From Streptomyces microflavus (GTDB taxonomy: Bacteria > Actinomycetota > Actinomycetes > Streptomycetales > Streptomycetaceae), in NCBI RefSeq assembly GCF_014650075.1, contig NZ_BMUG01000019.1, forward strand, positions 35,831 to 99,830: a stretch of DNA of 64,000 nt, given 5' to 3'. The notes beneath the pieces are model-generated. The model was not told the origin of the DNA. It saw only the letters and a list, made by a program, of their open reading frames with translations, and ran no database searches. The translations under genes and the position numbers were made by a program. Positions 44,101 to 51,721 of this stretch are shown piece after piece; position 1 is the first letter of the stretch, and each line of letters begins with the position of its first letter.

Positions 44101-45943
44101 CGAGGCCCGCGCCGCCGTCTGCCTCGACCTGGCCCGCTCCGCCGACGAGGACCGCAGGGCCGCCCAGCGCGCCGGGGACGACGCCCGGCGCACCGCCCGC
44201 GCCCTGCGAGCCGAGCGCGCGGAGATCGCCGGCGCCCCGGAGATCCTCCCGGAGCCCGACGAGACCAAGCCCCGCACCGCGCTGCCCACACTGCGCGAGG
44301 CGTACCGGGCAGCCTCCCAGCTGTACGAGAAGGTCGGCGTCGGCGCCGACCTGCGCGCCGAACAGGCCCGCGCCGAGAGCGACGAGAGCGCCGCCCTCGC
44401 CGAGCTGGACCGCCTCACCAACAAGGTCCGCACCCGCGCCGCCCAGCTCCTGGAGGGCACCGACGGAGCCGACGGACCCTCCCGCCAGGCGGCGGCCGCC
44501 CGCGCCGAATCCCACGTACAGCTGCTGGAAACGCGGGCCTCCACCGCCAGCGAGCAGCTGGGCCGGTTCCGCGGCGAGGCCGAGCGGCTCGCACCCGACG
44601 ACGAGCGCCCGCACCACACCGAGCTGCCCGACGAGCTGGTCCCGGCCGACGCCGAACAGGCCCAGACCCTCCTGCGTACGGCCACCGCCGAACTCGCCTC
44701 CGCCACCGCCGCCCTGGACACCGCCCGCGCCGCCCACAGCGAACTGCTCCACGCCCACCGCACCGCCGAGGACTCCGCGGGCGGCTTCGACGAGACCGCC
44801 GCCCTCCTGCGCGACCTGCTCCGCGACCACGGCACGGAGGACGGCACCGAAGCCCCCGACCCGTACCCCGGCACCCTGGAGGAGGCCCGGCAGTCCGCCA
44901 CCGAGGCCCGCCGTTCCCTGCGCGGCTGCACCACCGACCTCTCGGCCGCCGAGAGCGCGGTCCGGGAGGCGAGCGACATCCTTGTCCGGCACGCCAACTC
45001 CACCCGCTACGAGCAGGTCCGCACCCCGGCCCGCCAGCAGATCCGCGAACTGCCCGCCTCGGCGCTGCCCGAGCACGCCCAGAAGTGGGCCGACGCCTTC
45101 GCCCCCCGGCTGCGGGTCCTGACCGACGAACTGATCCAGCTGGAGCGCAACCGCGACTCCATCGTCGACCGGCTGCGCGGCCTGGTCGAGTCCGCCCTCG
45201 CCACACTGCGCTCCGCCCAGCGGCTCTCCCAACTCCCCGAGGGGCTGGGGGAGTGGTCGGGGCAGGAGTTCGTCCGGATCCGCTTCGAGGAGCCCGACCA
45301 GGCCACCCTCACCGAACGCCTCGGCGAGGTCATCGACGAGGCGACGCGCGCCGCCCTCAAGAAGAACTCCGACCTGCGCCGGGACGGTGTGTCGCTGCTC
45401 CTGCGGGGCGTCGAGGCGGCCCTGCAGCCCAAGGGCATCTCCGTGGAGATCCTCAAGCCGGACGCGGTGCTCCGCGCCGAGCGGGTCCCGGTCGGCCAGA
45501 TGGGCGACGTCTTCTCCGGCGGCCAGCTGCTCACCGCCGCCATCGCCCTCTACTGCACGATGGCGGCGCTGCGCAGCAACGACCGGGGCCGCGACCGCCA
45601 CCGGCACGCGGGCACCCTGTTCCTCGACAACCCGATCGGCCGCGCCAACGCCACGTATCTGCTGGAGCTCCAGCGCGCGGTCTCCGACGCCCTGGGTGTG
45701 CAGCTGCTCTACACGACCGGTCTCTTCGACACGACCGCGCTGGCCGAATTCCCCCTGGTCATCCGGTTGCGCAACGACGCCGATCTGAGGGCGGGGCTGA
45801 AGTACATCAGCGTGGAGGAGCACCTGCGCCCCGGCCTGCCCCAGCAGGACCCGGACGGTGAGACGGTCCACGGTGAGATCACGGCGACCCGCATGTTCAA
45901 GCGCAGCACACAGCAGGCCGCCAAGCAGGAGCCGGAGGCCTGA
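41186..45943 (+). CDS. SMC/MukB/JetC-like coiled-coil ATPase
   Basis: 1585 residues with classic SMC architecture: an N-terminal head (1-300), a long Ala/Glu/Arg coiled coil (about 300-690), a central globular hinge-like region (about 700-860; LPPGPDVLATVEYLGEHGIP), a returning coil (about 860-1350) and a C-terminal head. The P-loop is LENGGGKS (63-70), with Leu where the first Gly is usual; the ABC signature is FSGGQ (1443-1447); the Walker B strand GTLFLDNPIG has Asp1481 followed by Asn1482 instead of the catalytic Glu. It is larger than typical SMC (~1180) and close to MukB (~1490). Probably binds ATP and DNA; hydrolysis may be slow or use another base. Confidence 0.85.
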   Translation: MYELSRVRLYSIGPAGARYADTVLDLRGVGEPVPSPAPAQAEFFEDEPIGPPRRPAPAGVLFLENGGGKSVLLKLIFSVMLPGHRNTLGGASSGVLRKFLLADDCGHVALEWQHTLTGECVVVGKVSEWRGRQVSNDPRKFAEAWYSFRPGPGLSLDSLPVAEATAVGRPAEGVSGARGRRRTMKGFRDALVDAGKFYQHLDVHWEEIHDRWNEHLGDLGLDPELFRYQREMNADEGEAAGLFAVKKDSDFTDLLLRAVTDTRDTDGLADLVSGFGNKLGRRAELTAERDFTAGSVDLLNRIVEATGARARSRDIHTAAERRTRTLARRLSARAAEERGRTAELAERVTAAAHTVTEAESARGRRSLIAAELAYRHASLALAGAEKRAAAGRKELAEARTLHAAWQAAEAVLRHRAAADRSARVAVAIREAERDAAPALAARATAAADLVRALHTAAEDGERVANEEEERSDTLQATGERAHRDATVAATEAQRARSEAGHLRQRLAEVEQETSEAVQAGWLDNTAPDADPARAALAASDAEQSAVAAWDAAREAARTAADHAREAAATESRAELAAARAADGAKAAEQSYEDELRAAESIAADPRLAELLGLPSGTGVPHPRRGAGEETPGGAQREAARTGHQSDGTAPEAAPEGAVALADQPTPSHHQPLSAQEFDRSADELRELLDQSVTAAERRLFDLRTAAADDARILGALGEGGLLPPGPDVLATVEYLGEHGIPALPGWRYLAQAVDPADHAAVLAARPELVDGVVITDPDAHTRAREVLGSAALLPRSAVAVGTAAALLAPVPDPGTGSDAQHDGVFLVPPNPAMHDEHAADEERHALRSRAAARDEDIRTLAARLSGDRALAARIGSWRADCPPGMLAELAEAAATARTAAESAEAVLTEARTARAEADEAAADTARVRDERQEATQRARRVADALAGLAHRLRERARWQVRLRELVDEAAESEARAAVCLDLARSADEDRRAAQRAGDDARRTARALRAERAEIAGAPEILPEPDETKPRTALPTLREAYRAASQLYEKVGVGADLRAEQARAESDESAALAELDRLTNKVRTRAAQLLEGTDGADGPSRQAAAARAESHVQLLETRASTASEQLGRFRGEAERLAPDDERPHHTELPDELVPADAEQAQTLLRTATAELASATAALDTARAAHSELLHAHRTAEDSAGGFDETAALLRDLLRDHGTEDGTEAPDPYPGTLEEARQSATEARRSLRGCTTDLSAAESAVREASDILVRHANSTRYEQVRTPARQQIRELPASALPEHAQKWADAFAPRLRVLTDELIQLERNRDSIVDRLRGLVESALATLRSAQRLSQLPEGLGEWSGQEFVRIRFEEPDQATLTERLGEVIDEATRAALKKNSDLRRDGVSLLLRGVEAALQPKGISVEILKPDAVLRAERVPVGQMGDVFSGGQLLTAAIALYCTMAALRSNDRGRDRHRHAGTLFLDNPIGRANATYLLELQRAVSDALGVQLLYTTGLFDTTALAEFPLVIRLRNDADLRAGLKYISVEEHLRPGLPQQDPDGETVHGEITATRMFKRSTQQAAKQEPEA

Positions 45944-45955
45944 CCCCCGGCTCCC

Positions 45956-45982
45956 GCGGGCCCGATGAGGCATCGGGCCCGC
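45956..45982. terminator. Bidirectional terminator hairpin
   Basis: GCGGGCCCGATG (45956-45967) pairs perfectly with 45971-45982 around a 3-base loop, closing the SMC-like operon and the convergent small gene. Confidence 0.85.
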
Positions 45983-45991
45983 AGGTCGGCC

Positions 45992-46501
45992 TCAGGCCCG
46001 GGAGAGATCGCCCGTCCGGGAGAGATCGCCCGCCCGGGAAAGTTCGCCGGCGTTCCGGCGGCCGCGTATCCTGCCGCCCGCCTCGTCCCGCTCGGCCGCT
46101 CGCGCCGCCCGCTGGGCCCGGCGCCGCTGCCGGCGCATCTGCCGGGCGGTGCTGCTCGGCTCGGACACCACGCCGTGGCGCTGGTTCCACACCTGCCGGG
46201 TGACCCAGACGTCGAGCACCGCCCACGTGGCGACCACCGTGCTGGCCACACTGCTCAGCACCATCGGGAAGGCCAGCCAGGAGCCGGTCAACGTGCTCAG
46301 GAAGGCGACCATCGCCTGGATGATCGTCAGCGACATGATGAGGACGGCGCGCACGGCGGCCGTCCGTACTGCATCGGGCATCCGCCGCTTCCTGGCCGGC
46401 TCCTCCACCCACAACTGCCGCGGAATCCGCGCTCCGTCCGCGGCGTCCGCTCTCACGGTGCCGACCGGTGCTCCGGCGCTCCCGCGCTCCTGCGTGCTCA
46501 A
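45992..46501 (-). CDS. Small two-helix membrane protein
   Basis: 169 residues. Residues about 50-105 form two hydrophobic segments (AVLIMSLTIIQAMVAFLSTL; AFPMVLSSVASTVVATWAVL); the C-terminal half is strongly basic (RQMRRQRRRAQRAARAAERD) and ends in three repeats of the form LSRAGD. The frame opens at a TTG (46501) preceded by AAGGA; an internal ATG near residue 41 is an alternative. Function unknown; its convergent position makes it unlikely to belong to the SMC-like operon. Confidence 0.65.
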   Translation of the reverse strand: MSTQERGSAGAPVGTVRADAADGARIPRQLWVEEPARKRRMPDAVRTAAVRAVLIMSLTIIQAMVAFLSTLTGSWLAFPMVLSSVASTVVATWAVLDVWVTRQVWNQRHGVVSEPSSTARQMRRQRRRAQRAARAAERDEAGGRIRGRRNAGELSRAGDLSRTGDLSRA

Positions 46502-47008
46502 GGTCCTTCAACTCCCCACCACTGTCCGACTTCAGGGTGGCTGCCCGGCTTGCGCCGGTTCTACGCGAGCGGATGGGCTCCCAACTGCTGTGCGCGCCCC
46601 CGCCCTGCGTCTACCCCGTACATATGGACGAACCACTCGCTCAGAAGATTCCCCCTGAAAGCCACCGCAGGGCCCAGAAGGCTACGGAACGAATAATTCC
46701 AGCCAACTGATATGGGCCCGCAGTTGGGGGATCGGTGGGGATCCTCTGTCGCTTTCGCGAATTTCATCTCCGGGAATACCGGGGCAACTCATGATCAAAT
46801 CCCGATCGGACGGCTGAAAATCATCCGGACGTGTCTTCGAGTTGTCTCTGTGTCAGTAGTAGGCTCGCGCCGTTTATTGACGCAGGACGGACCCTCGCCC
46901 CCGTCGGTCCGATGCGCGCCGGTGTACACACGGCGAACGTCGGGGCAGGGTCGAGGGACGACCGAGACAAGACCACCCCCGCCATGCGGGGCCGATCTGG
47001 GGGAGGCC
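46502..47008. promoter_or_regulatory. ~500-base region upstream of the conservon
   Basis: No gene I can support. AT content rises between 46680 and 46880. TTCGAG and TAGGCT, 18 bases apart (46836-46865), could be the conservon promoter, leaving a leader of about 140 bases. The minus-strand promoter of the small membrane protein should lie at the left end. Confidence 0.45.
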
Positions 47009-50000
47009 ATGCGCTTTCGCGGGAAGTCCATCCGCAGGAAGATCGTGGCGTTGCTGCTGGTGCCGCTCGTCTCCCTCACGGGTCTCTGGGTCCTCGCCAC
47101 GTACGTCACCGGCCGCCAGGCGACCGAGCTGATGAGCGTCAGCACCACCGTGGACAAGGTCGCCGGTCCACTGGAGGAAGCCGTCCGGGTGGTACAGGCG
47201 GAACGACGGCAGACCCTGGTCTTCCTGGCCGACCCCCGCGCCTCCGACGCCCTTCCGCTCCTGCTGAGCCAACGCGCCGACACCGACCGGATCGTGGCCG
47301 AGGTCCGGGACAGCGCCCGGCAGAACGACGTCCGCGAGGCGCTCGACGCGGAGGCCCGGACCCGTCTCGACGCCATCCTGAGTGCTGTCGACGGCCTGGG
47401 TTCCCTGCGTGAATCGGTCGAGAAGCGCACCATCGGCCGGGCGAAGGCGCTGGACTTCTACAACGGCCTCGTCGACCCCGCGTACCGCTTCCTCAACGGA
47501 CTCCACACCACGGAGAACGGCTCGATGGACAAGCAGATGCGGGCGCTGGTCGGGATATCCAGGGCCCGCGAGATGCTGTCGCGCGAGGACGCACTGGTCG
47601 CCTCGGGCCTCATCGCGGGCCGCTTCACCACCTCCGAACTGCGCCAGGTATCCGGTCTGGTGGCCCAGCGCCAACTGCTCTACGAGGTCAGCCTCGAAAA
47701 CCTCCCCGCCACCGAACGCCGACGGGTCGAGCAGTTCTGGAGCAGCCCCGACGCCGAACCGCTGCGCACCGCCGAGGACACCCTGATCGCCGCCGGGCCC
47801 ACCAAGCGCCCGGGCGCCGTCGACACCGAGCGCTGGCAGCAGGCGGCCCCGCCCGTCCTCGACCGGCTGGCCAACGACTCCACGGAGATGGGCAACCGCT
47901 TCCAGGACCGTGCGGAACCGGCCGGATACCGGGTCCTCGCCCAGGCGGGGGTCGCCGGAGTCCTCGGCTTCCTGGCCCTGATCGTCTCGATCTTCGTCTC
48001 CGTACGCATCGGCCGCGAACTCGTCCGCGACCTCTCCCGGCTGCGCAAGGACGCCCACGAGGTCTCCGGCGTACGGCTGCCGAGCGTCATGCGCCGACTG
48101 GCCGCCGGGGAGCAGGTCGACGTCGAGACCGAGGCGCCGCACCTCACCTACGAGCGCGACGAGATCGGCCAGGTCGGCCAGGCGCTCAACACCCTCCAGC
48201 GCGCCGCCGTCGAGGCCGCGGTCAAGCAGGCGGACATGCGCCGCGGCGTCTCCGAGGTCTTCGTCAACCTCGCCCGCCGCAACCAGGTCCTCCTGCACCG
48301 GCAGCTGACCCTGCTGGACACCATGGAGCGCCGCACCGAGAACAGCGACGAACTCGCCGACCTGTTCCGCCTGGACCACCTCACCACCCGCATGCGGCGC
48401 CACGCCGAAGGGCTCGTGATCCTCTCCGGCGCCGCCCCCTCCCGCCAGTGGCGCAAGCCCATCCAGCTCATGGACGTGGTGCGCGCCGCCGTCGCCGAGG
48501 TCGAGGACTACGAACGCATCGAGGTCCGGCGGCTGCCCCGGATCGGCGTGGGCGGCCCCGCCGTCGCCGACCTTACCCACCTCATCGCCGAACTCCTGGA
48601 GAACGCCACCGTCTTCTCACCCCCGCACACAGCGGTCCAGGTGCTCGGCGAACGCGTCTCCAACGGCTTCACCCTCGAAATCCACGACCGCGGCCTCGGC
48701 ATGCCCCCGGAGGTCCTCCTCGACGCCAACCTGAGGCTTGCGGAGACCCCCGACTTCGAGCTCTCCGACACCGACCGCCTCGGCCTCTTCGTGGTCAGCC
48801 GGCTCGCCCAGCGCCAGAACGTCCGGGTCTCCCTGCAGAAATCGCCGTACGGAGGCACCACCGCGGTCGTCTTCATCCCCGCCGCCCTCCTCACCGACGC
48901 CCCGGACACCCACGGCACGGGCTTCCGTCTCGACCGCCGCGCCGAGCGGGCGATCGGCAGCGGCCGGGGCGCCGACACGGCACCGGGCACCGGGAGCACC
49001 TCTCCGGGCGGCGACCGCAGGGCCAACGGCCGGTCCGCCGTCCTCTCCCCGGTCCCCACCGGACTCACCGGACCGGCGGTGCTCGACGGCCCGGTCGAAC
49101 TCGAAGGCCCGGTCGGCCCTCTGGACCTCGCCGGCGACCCCCTGGACCGCGCCTCGGACCCGGCCCTCGATCCGGCCCTGGGACCCGTGCTCGACGGCGT
49201 CTCCGACCTGGAGGACACCGAGAGCGAGCGCGGCGGCATCTTCCGCGCCCGCGACCTGCGCCGCGACGACGGCCGGGACCCGCGCGGCGACAACGGCCGG
49301 GACCGACGCGGTGACGACGGCCGGGACCGGCGCCGAGCCACCGACCGCGAACAGCACCAGCAGGCCCGCGACCACGGCGAAGGCCCCACGGCCGAGGTCC
49401 GCCCGATGCGCCCCGCGGGCCCGGTACCGCTGCCGCGCCGCACCCCGCCGACGCTGGTTACCGACCGGGGCCGCCGGGCGGACGACGAGGACCGGGCCGC
49501 CGCCACCGCCGAGCCGCCCGCGACCGCTCCCCGCACCCCGACCGGCCCGGTCGCGCACACCACCCCCTGGGCCGCCCGCGCAGCACACCGCGCACCCGCA
49601 CCACTGAGCATCACAGACCCACGCAGCACCACCGAACCACGCACCACCACCGCATCACGCACCACAGACGCAGCACCGAACACCCCAGCACCACCGAACA
49701 CCCCAGCACCACCGAACACCCCAGCGGCACCGAACACCCCAGCACCACCCCGCACCACCGAGGCGCGCCCCGAGAACCCCCCGGCGCCGAACGGGCCACC
49801 CGCCCCCGACACCGTGGGCGGCCTGCCCCGCCGGGTCCGGCAGGCCAGCCTCGCCCACCAGCTCCGTGAGGAATCCGCAGACCGGACTCCGCACCGGGCG
49901 CCCGTGGACACGTTCGACGACGTCGAGCGCGACGCGGACGAGGTACGCAATCGCATGGCTTCACTCCAGCGCGGCTGGCAGCGCGGTCGTCGGCAGAACG

Positions 50001-50074
50001 CCGAGGACGCACAGGACGCGGCCGGCTCCGAGGGAACAGCACCAGGAACCACTCCGGGAGGGGACGGTCGATGA
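47009..50074 (+). CDS. cvnA: CvnA, nitrate/nitrite-sensor-type histidine kinase-like protein
   Basis: 1021 residues. Membrane helices at about 10-30 and 312-332 flank an extracellular NIT-type sensor domain; a HAMP-like segment and an HATPase_c domain follow, with N-box ELLENATVFSPP (about 527-538) and G-box DRGLGMP (about 559). There is no clear phosphorylatable H-box, usual for CvnA. The last ~350 residues are low-complexity, rich in Pro, Thr, Arg and Asp, with four NTPAPP units. It is the membrane receptor of a conservon, a GTPase signalling complex. GGGAGG lies just before ATG 47009. Confidence 0.93.
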   Translation: MRFRGKSIRRKIVALLLVPLVSLTGLWVLATYVTGRQATELMSVSTTVDKVAGPLEEAVRVVQAERRQTLVFLADPRASDALPLLLSQRADTDRIVAEVRDSARQNDVREALDAEARTRLDAILSAVDGLGSLRESVEKRTIGRAKALDFYNGLVDPAYRFLNGLHTTENGSMDKQMRALVGISRAREMLSREDALVASGLIAGRFTTSELRQVSGLVAQRQLLYEVSLENLPATERRRVEQFWSSPDAEPLRTAEDTLIAAGPTKRPGAVDTERWQQAAPPVLDRLANDSTEMGNRFQDRAEPAGYRVLAQAGVAGVLGFLALIVSIFVSVRIGRELVRDLSRLRKDAHEVSGVRLPSVMRRLAAGEQVDVETEAPHLTYERDEIGQVGQALNTLQRAAVEAAVKQADMRRGVSEVFVNLARRNQVLLHRQLTLLDTMERRTENSDELADLFRLDHLTTRMRRHAEGLVILSGAAPSRQWRKPIQLMDVVRAAVAEVEDYERIEVRRLPRIGVGGPAVADLTHLIAELLENATVFSPPHTAVQVLGERVSNGFTLEIHDRGLGMPPEVLLDANLRLAETPDFELSDTDRLGLFVVSRLAQRQNVRVSLQKSPYGGTTAVVFIPAALLTDAPDTHGTGFRLDRRAERAIGSGRGADTAPGTGSTSPGGDRRANGRSAVLSPVPTGLTGPAVLDGPVELEGPVGPLDLAGDPLDRASDPALDPALGPVLDGVSDLEDTESERGGIFRARDLRRDDGRDPRGDNGRDRRGDDGRDRRRATDREQHQQARDHGEGPTAEVRPMRPAGPVPLPRRTPPTLVTDRGRRADDEDRAAATAEPPATAPRTPTGPVAHTTPWAARAAHRAPAPLSITDPRSTTEPRTTTASRTTDAAPNTPAPPNTPAPPNTPAAPNTPAPPRTTEARPENPPAPNGPPAPDTVGGLPRRVRQASLAHQLREESADRTPHRAPVDTFDDVERDADEVRNRMASLQRGWQRGRRQNAEDAQDAAGSEGTAPGTTPGGDGR
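49676..49747 (+). repeat. Four 18-base tandem repeats inside cvnA
   Basis: Units at 49676-49693, 49694-49711, 49712-49729 and 49730-49747 share CCGAACACCCCAGC; three are identical and one differs by two bases. They encode PNTPAP-type hexapeptides, so copy number changes would keep the frame. Confidence 0.9.
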
Positions 50075-50514
50075 CCGCACCGAACGCCGCAGCACCCAAC
50101 CCCGCACGCCACGGCTCGGGCGAACTGAACTGGCTGCTCGACGAACTCGTCCAGCGCGTCGCCAGCATCCGCAAGGCGCTGGTGCTCTCCAGCGACGGGC
50201 TGGCCACCGGCACCTCGCAGGATCTGACCCGCGAGGACAGCGAGCATCTGGCCGCCGTCGCCTCCGGGTTCCACAGCCTCGCCAAGGGCGTGGGACGCCA
50301 CTTCGACGCCGGCCGGGTCCGCCAGACCGTCGTTGAACTGGACGAGGCGTTCCTCTTCGTGACCGCGGCCGGGGACGGCAGCTGTCTCGCCGTCCTGGCC
50401 GATGCCGACTCCGACGTGGGCCAGGTGGCGTACGAGATGACGCTGATGGTCAAGCGCGTGGGGGCCCACCTGGCCAACGCCCCACGGACGACCGGTCTGC
50501 CCGCCGGAGGGTGA
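50071..50514 (+). CDS. cvnB: CvnB, roadblock/LC7 domain protein
   Basis: 147 residues with a roadblock/LC7 fold: ELNWLLDELVQRVASIRKAL, LVLSSDGLATG, then FVTAAGDGSCLAVLADADSD. In conservons it partners the CvnD GTPase, as MglB partners MglA. Its ATG overlaps the cvnA stop (ATGA). Confidence 0.95.
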   Translation: MTAPNAAAPNPARHGSGELNWLLDELVQRVASIRKALVLSSDGLATGTSQDLTREDSEHLAAVASGFHSLAKGVGRHFDAGRVRQTVVELDEAFLFVTAAGDGSCLAVLADADSDVGQVAYEMTLMVKRVGAHLANAPRTTGLPAGG

Positions 50515-50523
50515 GTGGCGGGC

Positions 50524-50961
50524 ATGAGCGCTGACTCCCCCCGGGGCACGGACCCCGGATCCCCGGACGGGACCACCGACCCGCAGTCCTCGCGTTGGTA
50601 CGACGCGGAGGCCGGGCCGGTGGTCCGCCCGTACGCCATGACCCGGGGGCGTACCAGCAGTGCCTCCCGGCACCGGCTCGACCTCATCGCCCTCGTCGTG
50701 CCCGAACCGGCCGCCGAGGACCCCGGCCGGGACCAGACGCTCGCGCCCGAACACGTCACGATCGTCGAACTCTGCAGCGACATGCCCCAGTCGATCGCCG
50801 AGCTCGCCGCCGAACTCGACCTGCCCGTAGGGGTGGTACGGGTCCTGGTCGGCGATCTCGTCGAGGACGAGCTGGTGCACGTCACCCGACCCGTTCCGCC
50901 GGCCGAGCTGCCGGACGTGAACATTCTTCGCGAGGTAATCAATGGCCTTCGGGCGCTCTAG
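50524..50961 (+). CDS. cvnC: CvnC, DUF742 protein
   Basis: 145 residues. DUF742 core with a winged-helix-like part (VTIVELCSDMPQSIAELAAE; VGVVRVLVGDLVEDELVHV) preceded by SRWYDAEAGPVVRPYAMTRG. Role within the conservon complex is undefined; it binds CvnB and CvnD in studied cases. ATG 50524 was taken as start (GGAGG 13 bases upstream); GTG 50515, touching the cvnB stop, is an alternative. Its end overlaps cvnD by 20 bases. Confidence 0.93.
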   Translation: MSADSPRGTDPGSPDGTTDPQSSRWYDAEAGPVVRPYAMTRGRTSSASRHRLDLIALVVPEPAAEDPGRDQTLAPEHVTIVELCSDMPQSIAELAAELDLPVGVVRVLVGDLVEDELVHVTRPVPPAELPDVNILREVINGLRAL

Positions 50962-51550
50962 CCGCGTCAAGCAGCGGCCCGTCGAGCCCGTCACCCTGAA
51001 GATCCTGGTGGCGGGAGGGTTCGGCGTGGGCAAGACGACCGCGGTCGGCGCGGTCAGCGAGATCAGACCGCTGCGCACGGAGGAGCGTCTCAGCGAGGCG
51101 GGCCGCCCGGTGGACGACCTGGAGGGGGTCGAGTCCAAGACCACCACCACGGTCGCCATGGACTTCGGCCGGATCACGCTCCGCGAGGACCTGGTCCTCT
51201 ACCTCTTCGGCACGCCCGGGCAGGACCGCTTCTGGTTCCTCTGGGACGAACTGGCCCAGGGCGCCCTGGGGGCGGTGGTCCTCGCCGACACCCGGCGACT
51301 TGAGGACTGCTTCGCGGCGGTCGACTACTTCGAGCGCCGGCGGATCCCGTTCACGGTGGCCGTCAACTGCTTCGACGGGGCGGGGGAGTTCCCCGCCGAG
51401 ACCGTGCAGGCCGCCCTCGATCTCGACCCCGGGGTCCCGGTGCTGCTGTGCGACGCGCGGGACCGGTCCTCGGTACGTGACGTCCTGGTCGCGGTGGTCG
51501 AGAACGCCCTGGAGCGCGCGGCCCGGGACCGCCGGCCCGTCGCCACCTGA
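50942..51550 (+). CDS. cvnD: CvnD, small GTPase-like protein
   Basis: 202 residues, Ras-like. G1 is GGFGVGKTT (25-33), G3 is GTPGQDRFW (about 89-97), and the G4 position reads VNCFDG in place of NKxD, as is usual in the conservon subfamily. It overlaps cvnC, so all four proteins are made from one transcript. It acts as the switch of the module. A terminator follows at 51602-51629. Confidence 0.95.
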   Translation: MAFGRSSRVKQRPVEPVTLKILVAGGFGVGKTTAVGAVSEIRPLRTEERLSEAGRPVDDLEGVESKTTTTVAMDFGRITLREDLVLYLFGTPGQDRFWFLWDELAQGALGAVVLADTRRLEDCFAAVDYFERRRIPFTVAVNCFDGAGEFPAETVQAALDLDPGVPVLLCDARDRSSVRDVLVAVVENALERAARDRRPVAT

Positions 51551-51601
51551 CAGCGTCGGACGTCCGGCAGGCACCGCCGCCCGACAGCGGTACGCGTACG
51601 G

Positions 51602-51629
51602 CCCGTACCCCCGCCGACAGGGGTACGGG
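51602..51629. terminator. Terminator after the conservon
   Basis: CCCGTACCCC pairs with GGGGTACGGG around an 8-base loop, between the convergent cvnD and thiolase genes. Confidence 0.75.
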
Positions 51630-51721
51630 TCGCACGTCGTCCGGCGGGCCGGGCTGTGAGTGTTCTGCGGCCATGACGATCCGTCAAGTACGCGGGTGAG
51701 GTCACCGGTTCGGACCGGGGC

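Noticed and set aside
39803..45973. 2056-codon open frame on the minus strand across the SMC-like gene
   Set aside because: It is a shadow caused by extreme GC3: Gly/Val/Ala/Asp low-complexity, no ribosome site, and antisense to a gene with recognisable motifs.
38590..46501. Complete Wadjet (JetABCD) system
   Set aside because: No gene resembling JetD (topoisomerase VI/Toprim-like) is adjacent; the right-hand neighbour is a two-helix membrane protein.
46468..46710. 80-codon plus-strand ORF upstream of cvnA
   Set aside because: No ribosome site, atypical composition, and it runs across the likely promoter region.
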